Shown: piece by piece, positions 13,015 through 20,588 of the stretch | Position numbering within the stretch: position 1 is the stretch's first letter | Layout of the letters: each line of letters starts with the position of its first letter | IMG/VR virus record: IMGVR_UViG_3300020392_000769 | Span: 1-29,177 of that record | Strand: one strand, 5' to 3' | Source of the DNA: a virus | DNA: 29,177 nt | Notes under the pieces: generated by a model | Database searches by the model: none | Told to the model about the DNA's origin: nothing | What the model saw: the letters and a program-made list of their open reading frames with translations, nothing else | Program-made: the position numbers and the translations under genes

Positions 13015-13772
13015 TGCAAAGTTTGTCTTATAATGGTTTACAAGACTATCGTGCGAAAGGCCTACGTAAAAAAACTAGTAAGTCCTCTTAATTCTTGTTT
13101 TTGTTCCTTTCCACAAGTACATTTAAACTCTACATCATGTTTTAAACTAGGCATATCTCTAAAAAAGTCTGATAATCTCATAAATTGTACAGTGCTTAAA
13201 GAATCTATAAACTTTTGCAAGTTTTCTTTAGTTTCATCTTCTACAGGATATACTTCATCCTTATCAAAGATTACATCTATACTAGACATTATCATATTCA
13301 TTGCCTGTTCAGCATCAGTATCTCCGACTTCAGTTAATTTTTCCATATATTTCATAGATGGATATTTCATTACAACACCTACTTCATCAGTAATCATAAT
13401 TTTGTTAATTTCATCAGTCATTACTGGTCTTTCAATATCATCAAAATTTATAACTATGTCATTGACAACGTCACATTCTTCATCTTCACATTTTATTTTT
13501 AAATCAACTGTTTCACCAACTGATTTAGACCTTAATTCTAGAAATATTGTTTCAATGTCAAACATTGCTAACTCATCTATATTAAGTTCATCATTAACAC
13601 AAGATTTAATAACATCTGCTGTAGCCTTCATAATAACTTTATTATCATTAGACTCCATAGCCATCATTAATATCTTTTCTTCTTTAACTAGATATGGTCT
13701 GAAAGAAATAGTATCTCCAGTTGATGGTATTACCATCTCATACCTAGCTGTATTTAGCTCTGGTAAAGCCAT
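12874..13772 (-). CDS. Predicted gp26 -1 frameshift fusion (G-GT-like tail-assembly chaperone)
   Basis: The gp26 frame reads AGT TTT TTT ACG TAG at its end. A -1 slip on T TTT TTT continues TAC GTA GGC and stays open for 64 codons through the short frame to TAA at 12876-12874. The fused protein would have 299 residues against 236 for gp26 alone. AAGAGGA lies about 8 bases before the slippery run and could act as a stimulatory internal Shine-Dalgarno site. In most tailed phages a -1 shift between the major tail protein and the tape-measure gene makes two tail-assembly chaperones (lambda gpG and gpGT), and the gene order here is the same. The frameshift itself is a prediction from sequence. Confidence 0.65.
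13062..13772 (-). CDS. 26: gp26-like baseplate hub protein / tail-assembly chaperone
   Basis: The 236-residue protein begins ALPELNTARYEMVIPSTGDT and has FRPYLVKEEKILMMAMES, the characteristic gp26 start. Two Cys pairs, in CEDEECD (mid protein) and KCTCGKEQ (C-terminal), could bind zinc. T4 gp26 is annotated as a baseplate hub component needed for hub assembly. An AGGAG site precedes the ATG, and the tail-tube-fold gene lies 17 bases upstream. The last codons contain a seven-T run immediately before the stop, and the -1 frame continues beyond it (see the fusion entry). The acidic composition is usual for tail-assembly chaperones. Confidence 0.82.
   Translation of the reverse strand: MALPELNTARYEMVIPSTGDTISFRPYLVKEEKILMMAMESNDNKVIMKATADVIKSCVNDELNIDELAMFDIETIFLELRSKSVGETVDLKIKCEDEECDVVNDIVINFDDIERPVMTDEINKIMITDEVGVVMKYPSMKYMEKLTEVGDTDAEQAMNMIMSSIDVIFDKDEVYPVEDETKENLQKFIDSLSTVQFMRLSDFFRDMPSLKHDVEFKCTCGKEQKQELRGLTSFFT
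13068..13074 (-). promoter_or_regulatory. T7 slippery heptamer for -1 ribosomal frameshifting
   Basis: Seven T in phase as T TTT TTT (the X XXY YYZ form), two codons before the gp26 TAG. The -1 frame is open on both sides of the site and joins the downstream frame. A possible stimulatory AAGAGGA lies 8 bases 5'. No strong downstream hairpin is obvious by eye. Confidence 0.68.
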
Positions 13773-13789
13773 AATATTCTCCTATATTA

Positions 13790-14425
13790 TTATCCAAATA
13801 TGGATAGCACACTTTTAATTAAGCTACCCGTACTGCTTAACGGTCCTTGCGGTACCGCTTTATCATAAGTAAAATTCACATTCAATTTTTGAATTTGCGA
13901 AACGCTTTCATTTGATAGCGTGATTTCACTCATCGATGTTGGATATGCATTCTCCAACATAACCCCGTATATTGGCGTATCTTGTTCATCTAACTGCTGT
14001 ATTACTACATCACAAGTTATATCATCTTTATACGCAACACAATATTTTTCTGGGTCTACTATAGTATTTATCCATTTATCAAAGATAGTTTTCATATAGT
14101 AATCGTTTGTTAATAAAAAACCTAATGATACTTCAGCTTCTACATATCCATAAGGTATTTTAACTGTTTCTTTATGTGCCTGGTATTCAAGTGTGGTAAT
14201 TTGTTTACCTGGTATAATAACTGAATCACATAGTAATGAAATATCTCTTGGGTCATTAACAAAATTTTTGGCACTAAAATTTCCTGATACTGCAGCACTT
14301 ATGGCAGTTTGAAAATTTAAATTTAAAAGAGATTGAGTTGGTGGTGTAAACATAACATTGAATCTATTAGCTTTTGCTAATCCACCTTTTTGACTTACTA
14401 ATGATTTTAATCTTTCTATGCTCAT
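13790..14425 (-). CDS. Tail-tube-fold baseplate/tail protein (gp19/gp54-like)
   Basis: The 211-residue protein contains GGLAKANRFNVMF near the start, LLCDSVIIPGKQITTLEYQ, VKIPYGYVEAEVSLGFLLTNDYYMKTIFDKW and an ENAYPTSMSEITLSN stretch leading to a beta-rich end. This is the pattern of T4-type tail tube proteins (gp19) and related tube-initiating baseplate proteins (gp54). The place directly upstream of gp26 and the tape-measure gene suits a tube protein; it could be the tube subunit or an initiator ring, and the sequence alone does not decide. It overlaps the previous gene by 4 bases (ATGA) and no late promoter is seen directly before it, so it is expressed with the upstream gene. Confidence 0.72.
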   Translation of the reverse strand: MSIERLKSLVSQKGGLAKANRFNVMFTPPTQSLLNLNFQTAISAAVSGNFSAKNFVNDPRDISLLCDSVIIPGKQITTLEYQAHKETVKIPYGYVEAEVSLGFLLTNDYYMKTIFDKWINTIVDPEKYCVAYKDDITCDVVIQQLDEQDTPIYGVMLENAYPTSMSEITLSNESVSQIQKLNVNFTYDKAVPQGPLSSTGSLIKSVLSIFG

Positions 14426-15066
14426 TTTTTCTTCATGTTCCTTGTGTAATAAGCTTTAGTATTTTTAGCACTGAAACCAGGACTATTTGCTTGTCTAAGA
14501 CTATCTTGCCAAATTGCTTGTTTACCACTTTTCTTAAATTGTTCAACTGGTAAAAATATAGCTATTTCCCAATCAGTCATTGGCACTCTTGATAACTGTG
14601 ATTTTACATTACTTCCTAAATAATGTTTAAAACATGGTCTGAATTCTTTAAATTTTCTTACACCACTTATTAAGTTATATCTTAATCCTGTAAGACGTGA
14701 ACTTTCAGTAGCGTTTGGTGGACCAAATGCCATTAAATCATCTAAAAATTTTGCCCTAGTGCCGTATGGTAAGTAATGTAAATTTAATCCATAAAATCCA
14801 CCAGGTGCACCATCAACTAATACTGTCAATGGAAATCTATCATAATATGGTAATGTTGCTTTGAACTTAGGGTCATAAAAATACATATACATACTACCAC
14901 GAACTGGCACATTAGTTGTTTTTAATGCTGTATCTCTTAAAAGAGCTGACCTTGATACCTGTAAATTTTTAACATTAGTTGAGAACCATTTACGTGATGC
15001 TCGTGTACGCGCTTTAATTCCAGCTCTAAATGCATTTGCTTGTAATGTATCAAATAAACTTGCCAT
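14422..15066 (-). CDS. Conserved T4-like marine phage virion-associated protein
   Basis: The 214-residue basic protein has a core I recognise as conserved in marine T4-like phages: MYMYFYDPKFKATLPYYD, FPLTVLVDGAPGGFYGLNLHYLPYGTRAK, then FRPCFKHYLGSNVKS and TDWEIAIFLPVEQF. The DNA-end protector gp2 is one possible identity, because T4 gene 2 lies beside gene 4, but I cannot confirm it. No catalytic motif is visible. A T4-type late promoter on the minus strand at 15073-15080 ends 7 bases before its ATG. Gp4 lies directly upstream. Confidence 0.6.
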   Translation of the reverse strand: MASLFDTLQANAFRAGIKARTRASRKWFSTNVKNLQVSRSALLRDTALKTTNVPVRGSMYMYFYDPKFKATLPYYDRFPLTVLVDGAPGGFYGLNLHYLPYGTRAKFLDDLMAFGPPNATESSRLTGLRYNLISGVRKFKEFRPCFKHYLGSNVKSQLSRVPMTDWEIAIFLPVEQFKKSGKQAIWQDSLRQANSPGFSAKNTKAYYTRNMKKK

Positions 15067-15072
15067 ATAATC

Positions 15073-15080
15073 TATTTATA
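15073..15080 (-). promoter_or_regulatory. T4-type late promoter (minus strand) before the 14422-15066 gene
   Basis: TATAAATA on the minus strand lies in the 19-base gap between gp4 and the next gene. With the usual spacing, transcription would start about one base before the ATG at 15066, giving an essentially leaderless mRNA. Confidence 0.7.
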
Positions 15081-15085
15081 CAGAT

Positions 15086-15526
15086 TTATAGTATCTTTAT
15101 ACCTAAATTTTTTAAAGTTTCTTCAGTCCATACCTGAAACTTCCAACCTTTATGTTCAGCAAATTCTGCTGCAGCCTCCCATTTATCTTGATTCTTAATA
15201 AATGTAAGTTGTTCATTGATATATCTTTTAGTTTGTCTTTTAGGCTTTTTAGGTGGCTTTGTTTCTTTTTTTGGTTTAATCTCAACTAGATAAGTTGATT
15301 TATCGTTCATTTGTATTAATAAGTCTACAAAATATCTATGTAGTTTTTTATCTACAGTAGATTTATATGGTACAACTACTTCTTCTGAATTCCACATTTT
15401 AACATTTGGATTATTTTCGCACCATTTAAATGCTTGTCTTTCCCATAAAGAACGATATACTACTTTTTTAGCGTCACCTGCATACTTTTCTGGATGTTTT
15501 AATGTGTATCTACCTTTATAACTCAT
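15086..15526 (-). CDS. 4: gp4-like head completion protein, TnsA-like nuclease fold
   Basis: The 146-residue product contains YRSLWERQAFKWCENN, VVVPYKS, RYFVDLLIQM and YLVEIKPKKET. Residues E29, D68 and E82-x-K84 form the E...D...ExK nuclease core shared by TnsA-type endonucleases and the T4 gp4 (gp50) head-completion family. In T4 the protein is needed to finish DNA-filled heads for tail joining; nuclease activity in this family has been suggested from the motif. Two tandem late promoters lie upstream on the minus strand (15551-15568). A basic, Lys/Pro-rich linker follows the active-site strand. The ribosome binding site is weak. Confidence 0.8.
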   Translation of the reverse strand: MSYKGRYTLKHPEKYAGDAKKVVYRSLWERQAFKWCENNPNVKMWNSEEVVVPYKSTVDKKLHRYFVDLLIQMNDKSTYLVEIKPKKETKPPKKPKRQTKRYINEQLTFIKNQDKWEAAAEFAEHKGWKFQVWTEETLKNLGIKIL

Positions 15527-15533
15527 ATAAATA
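15526..15533 (+). promoter_or_regulatory. T4-type late promoter for the rightward baseplate operon
   Basis: TATAAATA on the plus strand, 48 bases before the gp48-like ATG at 15581, next to the gp4 start codon. The leader carries AGGA 10 bases before the ATG. In T4-like phages this box is read by gp55 with gp33 and gp45. Confidence 0.82.
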
Positions 15534-15550
15534 ACTCTATAGTAAAAAAA

Positions 15551-15568
15551 TATTTATATTTATTTATA
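15551..15568 (-). promoter_or_regulatory. Two tandem T4-type late promoters for gp4 (minus strand)
   Basis: Two exact TATAAATA boxes lie on the minus strand at 15561-15568 and 15551-15558, ten bases apart, facing gp4. Together with the plus-strand box at 15526 they make a 43-base divergent late promoter hub. Confidence 0.82.
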
Positions 15569-15580
15569 TAGGAAAAACGT

Positions 15581-16585
15581 ATGGGTAAAAGATTTGATGA
15601 CTGGTTAGCCGAACAAAAAGCAGCCCAAGCAGAAAGAAAAGCAGCAAGACAAGCAAGACGTGAAAAACGTGCACAAGAGAGAGCTGACAAAGAAAATGCT
15701 GAAGGATTTATTGAAAATTTAAAGAATCTTGATTTAACTCAAGAAAGAGTTGATATAAATGATAAACAACATTTTTACTTTCCAGAAGATTTACAAGCTG
15801 GAGCTAATCAAGGATATCCTTTTATAAGATTTGGCATAAAAAATAATAACGGCGACGATAAAGTAGCAATATATTTATACCACCCACCTGGCTTATCAGT
15901 GACAGACGGTGCGAACTATTCTGGATTTAATGCTGGTGTTTTAAAGGCTGGCTTAATTGGAGCTCAAAAAATGTTTGCTAACCAAGACGGTTCAATTAGT
16001 GAAGCAGACCTTTTTGCTACAGCTTTAATAGCAAGAGATAAAAGGGCAACACCTGGTAGTACAATAGAAAAAATAACAAGTTCAGCTGCTTTAAAGGCGG
16101 GAGTTGCTACAAATCCTTATACTAGAACAGCATTTGAAACTACAAATATAAGAGGATATCAATTTGCTTTTAAATTAGTAGCAAGCAATGCTGAAGAATC
16201 AGCCAAAATTGTGGCTATAGAAAGAACTTTTAGAAAGTTTTTATACCCAAAAAGAATGGGGTCTATTGCTTTAGTATATCCACCTTTATTTCATATTTCA
16301 TTTTATGCAGAAGGCAGAATAAATAATTATTTACCAAAAATAAAGCCATGTTATTTAACTACTTTAGATTCTGTATTTAATGCAACATCTAATACTTTTC
16401 ACCAAGATACTGGAGCTCCAGTAGAAGTTGATTTAACTCTTACATTCCAAGAAGAAAGAGTTCTTGTTCGTCAAGATTTATATCCAGCAGATTCAGATAT
16501 AGATGAAGCAGATGGATATTATCAAGAAGCAAGTACTGGAGGAGATGATTCAGCAGCTAGTAAAACTAAAACAAATGGAGATTAA
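15581..16585 (+). CDS. 48: gp48-like baseplate tail tube cap protein
   Basis: The 334-residue protein has a basic coiled-coil start (about 1-40, KAAQAERKAARQARREKR). A central segment NPYTRTAFETTNIRGYQFAF then FKLVASNAEESAKIVAIERTF RKFLYP matches the T4 gp48/gp54 family core, where an Asn-Pro-anchored strand and a residue run ending in FxxxxxP recur. The C-terminal part has a beta-rich VEVDLTLTFQEERVLV typical of tail-tube-fold proteins. In T4, gp48 (364 aa) caps the hub and starts the tail tube with gp54. It leads the late operon behind the promoter at 15526, and gp53 follows after 5 bases. gp54 is the alternative. Confidence 0.75.
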   Translation: MGKRFDDWLAEQKAAQAERKAARQARREKRAQERADKENAEGFIENLKNLDLTQERVDINDKQHFYFPEDLQAGANQGYPFIRFGIKNNNGDDKVAIYLYHPPGLSVTDGANYSGFNAGVLKAGLIGAQKMFANQDGSISEADLFATALIARDKRATPGSTIEKITSSAALKAGVATNPYTRTAFETTNIRGYQFAFKLVASNAEESAKIVAIERTFRKFLYPKRMGSIALVYPPLFHISFYAEGRINNYLPKIKPCYLTTLDSVFNATSNTFHQDTGAPVEVDLTLTFQEERVLVRQDLYPADSDIDEADGYYQEASTGGDDSAASKTKTNGD

Positions 16586-16590
16586 CAATA

Positions 16591-17367
16591 ATGTATTTTA
16601 AACAATTTCCAAAAGTTGATTATGATTTTAATCGTACAGGCGTTGTACAAAGAATGGTTGATTTATACAGAAGTGTAAGACCATTACCTAGTTTTTTAGA
16701 TACATATTCTGCTTATGGATTCTATAATGTAAAAAATGGTGAAAGGCCAGACATAGTATCAGGCAGATTATATGGAACCTCTAGATATTATTGGACATTT
16801 TTTGTAATTAATGACCATTTACATGATGGTTATAGAGCATGGCCTTTAAGTCAAGAGTCTTTATTAGATTATATGTTAAAAGAATATCGTGGATTTGCGA
16901 TAGAAACTAGTCCCAAAGTCACAAGTGGACCTGATGGCGATTTTGAAAATAGTTTATCTGGCAGATTTACTTTAGGCGAAACAGTAATTGGTTCAACATC
17001 TAATGCATCTGGTACAGTCACTAAAAAAATTGCTGACTTAAGTCAATTAATTGTACAAGATACTACAGGAACTTTTACAGCTCCTGAATTAATAGTAGGT
17101 CAAACTTCAACTAATTCAGTTTCATCAAATAGAGTATACAAATATATTGATGCTCCATATTATTACTATAAAGCTGGCGACGCGTTAAAAAGACCAGTGA
17201 CAAGTAATGACTTTATTACTGGTGGAGTTAATCATAGTCAATTAGAGTTTGTTAGTAATCGTGCTTATTTAGAAGACCAAAATGATTCTAATGCAACTAT
17301 AAGATATGTAGACCCAGCTTTTATTAATAAATTTTCAAAAGCATTCAAAGATTTAATCAATAGATAA
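16591..17367 (+). CDS. 53: gp53-like baseplate wedge protein with an inserted beta module
   Basis: The N-terminal 100 residues match T4 gp53: VDLYRSVRPLPSFLDTYSAY, then RPDIVSGRLYGTSRYYWTFF followed by VINDHLHDGYRAWPLSQESL. T4 gp53 (196 aa) joins the wedge to the hub as a LysM-like component. This protein is longer (258 aa); the extra part, about residues 108-185, includes RFTLGETVIGSTSNASGTVT and EL-IVGQTSTNSV, a short Gly/Thr-rich beta module also seen in the gp8 and final genes of this window. It lies between the gp48-like and gp27-like genes with gaps of 5 bases, so all are one late transcript. Confidence 0.87.
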   Translation: MYFKQFPKVDYDFNRTGVVQRMVDLYRSVRPLPSFLDTYSAYGFYNVKNGERPDIVSGRLYGTSRYYWTFFVINDHLHDGYRAWPLSQESLLDYMLKEYRGFAIETSPKVTSGPDGDFENSLSGRFTLGETVIGSTSNASGTVTKKIADLSQLIVQDTTGTFTAPELIVGQTSTNSVSSNRVYKYIDAPYYYYKAGDALKRPVTSNDFITGGVNHSQLEFVSNRAYLEDQNDSNATIRYVDPAFINKFSKAFKDLINR

Positions 17368-17372
17368 TTATT

Positions 17373-18710
17373 ATGTTTGGTAATTTTACAACTAAAGATG
17401 AAGAAAGTATAAGTCCTATAGGATTTTCTGTAAATGCTATTGAAATGATAAGTAATAGTGGTCATACTTTTTCATTTACAGATTTAGTGCATCAAATAAA
17501 AATAATTGAAAATTTAAATATGAAAAGTATTATAGTACTTGTATTTATTGAAGATTCAATTAATTTAGGTTCTGAAATAAAATTAGCTGGTAATGAAAAT
17601 ATTAGAATTTCTATAGGCAGAGTAGAACCTGGCGGTGAAGAAAAAGTTTTAAATTTAAATTTACAAGTCTCTGATATTACTAATTATTCAGAACCAACTC
17701 CATCAAGCCAAGCATATACATTAGTATGTGTATCAAAGCATGCTTATTTAAATAATAAAAAGCTTTTAAATAAACCTTTTAATGGACCAGCAAAAGATTT
17801 AATTGAAGATATTGTAAAATCTCATTTACAATCAGAAATTGATATTCAAGTTTCAAGTAAAGGTTTAATGAAAGGTATATATCCTAATTTAAAACCTTAT
17901 GATGCAATTCAATGGTTAATGAGAAATGCAACTATTAATAACTCTCCAATGTTTTTTTATGAAACAGCTAAAGATGGACTAATATTTACATCTTATTATC
18001 ATTTATTAAAAAATAAAGATACTCCTTTTAATGTTTATAATAAAAATCCATTTTTTAGTGGAACTTTAGATGGTAAGAAACCTGATGAAATATTCATGGA
18101 AGAAAAACTTAAAATACGAAAGTTTAATTCTTCTATGGAGCTTTCAAAGCTTACTCCAGCTGAAATTGGTATGTTTGGTTCAACATTAAATACTATAGAT
18201 ATATCAACTAAAACTATTAATAAACATGAATTTGATTGGAATGAAGAACCACTTCAAGAATATTTAAATGCGTTTCCAGCTGTAGCTCCAGAAATGAAAA
18301 TTACAGATACTGATTCAACTCTTTTTGATTTAAAATATAAACAATATTATCAATCACTTAATAAACATGCATTTGATGAAGGAGTAAATTATCATGCTAA
18401 TACAGATGGTAATGGTTTATTAAAAGCTTTTACTGCTGGAAAATTACTTCATAATTTTGCTATTGAAATAGACCTTGCTGGAGATTTTGAAATGACTCCT
18501 GGCAATATTATTGAATTAGAAACATTAAAATACGCAGATATACAAAAAGATGTAGATAATGAAGAAGACTTTATGGATGAATTTACTGGTGGAAATTATT
18601 TAGTGCAAGGAGTTGAACATACCTTTAACAAAAATGGATATTTAATGAAAGTTAAAGCTATAAAAGATTCTTTATTGACATATCCAGTAGATTTTATTGG
18701 AGATGTATAA
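17373..18710 (+). CDS. gp27-like baseplate central hub protein
   Basis: The 445-residue protein has the mixed beta layout of phage hub proteins: an N-terminal strand-rich tube-like domain (SIIVLVFIEDSINLGSEIKL), an LIEDIVKSHL helical segment with PYDAIQWLMRNATINNSPMF, and a C-terminal segment AIEIDLAGDFEMTPGNIIEL that is the usual hub second tube domain (polar strand, PGxxI/VEL). These features match the T4 gp27/gpD family, which sits at the centre of the baseplate and holds the gp5 spike. The next gene is the gp5-like spike and overlaps it by one base, which strongly supports the role. Sequence identity to T4 gp27 (391 aa) is not apparent by eye. Confidence 0.78.
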   Translation: MFGNFTTKDEESISPIGFSVNAIEMISNSGHTFSFTDLVHQIKIIENLNMKSIIVLVFIEDSINLGSEIKLAGNENIRISIGRVEPGGEEKVLNLNLQVSDITNYSEPTPSSQAYTLVCVSKHAYLNNKKLLNKPFNGPAKDLIEDIVKSHLQSEIDIQVSSKGLMKGIYPNLKPYDAIQWLMRNATINNSPMFFYETAKDGLIFTSYYHLLKNKDTPFNVYNKNPFFSGTLDGKKPDEIFMEEKLKIRKFNSSMELSKLTPAEIGMFGSTLNTIDISTKTINKHEFDWNEEPLQEYLNAFPAVAPEMKITDTDSTLFDLKYKQYYQSLNKHAFDEGVNYHANTDGNGLLKAFTAGKLLHNFAIEIDLAGDFEMTPGNIIELETLKYADIQKDVDNEEDFMDEFTGGNYLVQGVEHTFNKNGYLMKVKAIKDSLLTYPVDFIGDV

Positions 18711-19303
18711 TGAAAAGAAAAGATGACCAATATAAAAATGGACTATTTACTTGGTTCTTAGGAAGTATAGAAGAAATAGATGACCCTCTAAATTTAAATA
18801 GAGTTAAAGTAAGAGCTTATGGTTATTATGATAGTGAAGAAATAAAAACAACTGATTTACCTTGGGCTACTGTTATGATGCCAGTTACGTCAGCATCTAT
18901 AAAAGGCAATGGCGGTAATCATCATTTAGAAAAAGGTTCATGGGTTGTAGGATTTTTTAGAGATGGTCCATCAGCTCAAGACCCTATGGTTATAGGTTCA
19001 ATTGCAACTCAATCACCTGACGAAACTTTTGAATTCAGCAAGAATAAAAAAATCGATATTTTTAAACAAGATATACCATCAACTGCGTCAACAACAAATA
19101 AAGTACATCATACAAAAGCTGGCCATAAAATAGAATTTGAAAATAAAGAAGGCGATGAAAAAATTACTGTTCAACATGCTAATGGAGCCACAATTACTAT
19201 TGATAAAGATAATAATGTTTCAATAGCTAATGGAGGAACTACAAGTATTACATCTTCTGGAGCTATTACAATTACATCAGCTGAAAAAACAACAATTATA
19301 TAA
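18710..19303 (+). CDS. gp5-like baseplate spike without lysozyme domain
   Basis: The 197-residue product begins with an OB-fold domain (GLFTWFLGSIEEIDDPLNLN, VKVRAYGYYD, LPWATVMMPVTS, GSWVVGFFRDGP-SAQDPMVIGSI), as in the N-terminal domain of T4 gp5/VgrG. The C-terminal part (about 130-197) is a repeat of short beta-strands (KITVQHANGATITIDKDNN, VSIANGGTTSITSSGAITIT) typical of the membrane-piercing beta-helix. T4 gp5 (575 aa) carries a lysozyme domain between these parts; here the OB fold runs straight into the helix. It follows the gp27-like hub and precedes an unknown coiled-coil gene, both with one-base overlaps. It would form the central spike; peptidoglycan digestion must come from elsewhere or be unnecessary. 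Confidence 0.82.
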   Translation: MKRKDDQYKNGLFTWFLGSIEEIDDPLNLNRVKVRAYGYYDSEEIKTTDLPWATVMMPVTSASIKGNGGNHHLEKGSWVVGFFRDGPSAQDPMVIGSIATQSPDETFEFSKNKKIDIFKQDIPSTASTTNKVHHTKAGHKIEFENKEGDEKITVQHANGATITIDKDNNVSIANGGTTSITSSGAITITSAEKTTII

Positions 19304-20571
19304 TGGCCGAACTTCCAAAAATAACCTTACCTGAGCTAGAATGCGCAGAAGTTATACTACCACAACCAGTTAATTTATCTAACTTTTTTAGTGGTTTAGC
19401 TACTCTTCCAGGTAAATTAAAAGCTTTAGCACAAAATTTAATTGAAGAAGAAAAAGCTGAGTTTGAAAAACAAGCAGATGAAATACAAAAAATTATTGAT
19501 GATATAAGAAAACTATTTGGTCCTTATGACCCTAAGTTTAAAAAATTAGAAATACCAGAAAAAGAATGGGAAATTATAATACAAAGGTTAATTGAAGAAT
19601 ATCCTATGTATATACAAACTCAAATAATGAATTTAATTACAACATTATTTCCAATAGAGTTTACTGTACCAATTCTTGGTATACAAATAGATGTTTTAAA
19701 GTTAGTCACTGACCGAGCATATTTAGATTCTATAGCTGCAGATATATCTGGGTTTGGCGCTGACATAGAAGCTAAAATTGCGCAGTTAGGCGATGATTTA
19801 TCAGCTGAAGAATTACAAAAAGAAATTGATAAATTACGTAATGATAAAATAGATTCATTGTATGCATTATTACCTGATGAATACAAATATTTTGACGGTG
19901 AATTTGGTTTAGAAAATCAAGAACTTAAAGCAAAACAAATTATGGACTTTATAAAAAATGAAGCAACTAAGTTTATGAATGGTCAACTATTTAGTGGATT
20001 TGGTGGTTTAATAGATAAGTTTGATGAAATATGGAGTGCATTAGGTTTACCAGAATTACCTATACCTTTAACAGGACCCGATGTAGGAGCATTAATTAAA
20101 GCAATTATTGAAGAAGAAAAAGCTAACTTTCAAGCAGAGTTAGATAAATTAGGCGATATAAAAGATGATTTAACTAAAGAAAAGTTATTACGAAAAATGC
20201 ATGAAGGTATATTAGATAAATTAGAAAATTTAGAAATTCTTGGATTTAAAGTAGGTGCTTTATTTGGTGGTGACTTTGAAGATAAGTTTGAAAATCTAGA
20301 TTTTAAAATTGCTAGAATATCTGCTAAATTAAAAGAGTTTAGAGAAAATTGGCAAACTTATTTATTAAGAAAGTGGATGGAAACTGTAGATAAGTTTTTT
20401 AAACAAATTGGTTTAGGTGACTTGACTCAATGGGCTACATTTACATTCTGCGATTTTTTAAAACTTATAGGTATACCAACAACATTAGATTTAAGTGGAT
20501 TTGGTAATATTACTACAGTAAGTAATACATTACAAGGAATTGAATCACAAGTACCCGAAGGAGCAACATAA
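19303..20571 (+). CDS. Coiled-coil baseplate-region protein of unknown function, 422 aa
   Basis: The 422-residue acidic protein is mostly helical with heptad-like stretches (about 25-70 and 255-345). Two segments look like duplicates: KALAQNLIEEEKAEFEKQAD near residue 40 and KAIIEEEKANFQAELDKLGD near 265. Proline-rich hinges separate the helices (IPLTGPDVGAL). No enzyme motif is visible. It starts on the stop of the spike gene (TAATG) and ends 17 bases before gp25, inside the late baseplate operon, so a structural or assembly role is likely. I recognise no T4 counterpart. Confidence 0.7.
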   Translation: MAELPKITLPELECAEVILPQPVNLSNFFSGLATLPGKLKALAQNLIEEEKAEFEKQADEIQKIIDDIRKLFGPYDPKFKKLEIPEKEWEIIIQRLIEEYPMYIQTQIMNLITTLFPIEFTVPILGIQIDVLKLVTDRAYLDSIAADISGFGADIEAKIAQLGDDLSAEELQKEIDKLRNDKIDSLYALLPDEYKYFDGEFGLENQELKAKQIMDFIKNEATKFMNGQLFSGFGGLIDKFDEIWSALGLPELPIPLTGPDVGALIKAIIEEEKANFQAELDKLGDIKDDLTKEKLLRKMHEGILDKLENLEILGFKVGALFGGDFEDKFENLDFKIARISAKLKEFRENWQTYLLRKWMETVDKFFKQIGLGDLTQWATFTFCDFLKLIGIPTTLDLSGFGNITTVSNTLQGIESQVPEGAT

Positions 20572-20575
20572 AGAG

Positions 20576-20583
20576 TATAAATA
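20576..20583 (+). promoter_or_regulatory. T4-type late promoter before gp25
   Basis: TATAAATA lies in the 17-base gap before gp25. With usual spacing the start site falls at about 20589, the first base of the gp25 ATG, so transcripts from here would be leaderless. The only AAGGAG nearby (20559-20564) lies upstream of the promoter. Confidence 0.75.
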
Positions 20584-20588
20584 GTATT

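Noticed and set aside
12997-13818. Long plus-strand frame (273 codons) opposite gp26
   Set aside because: gp26 on the minus strand has a recognisable family pattern and ribosome binding site; the plus frame is rich in Ser and Ile as expected for an antisense shadow.
15872-15879. TATTTATA (minus-strand TATAAATA) inside the gp48-like gene
   Set aside because: Such an AT-rich octamer is expected by chance in this genome, and no minus-strand gene follows it directly.
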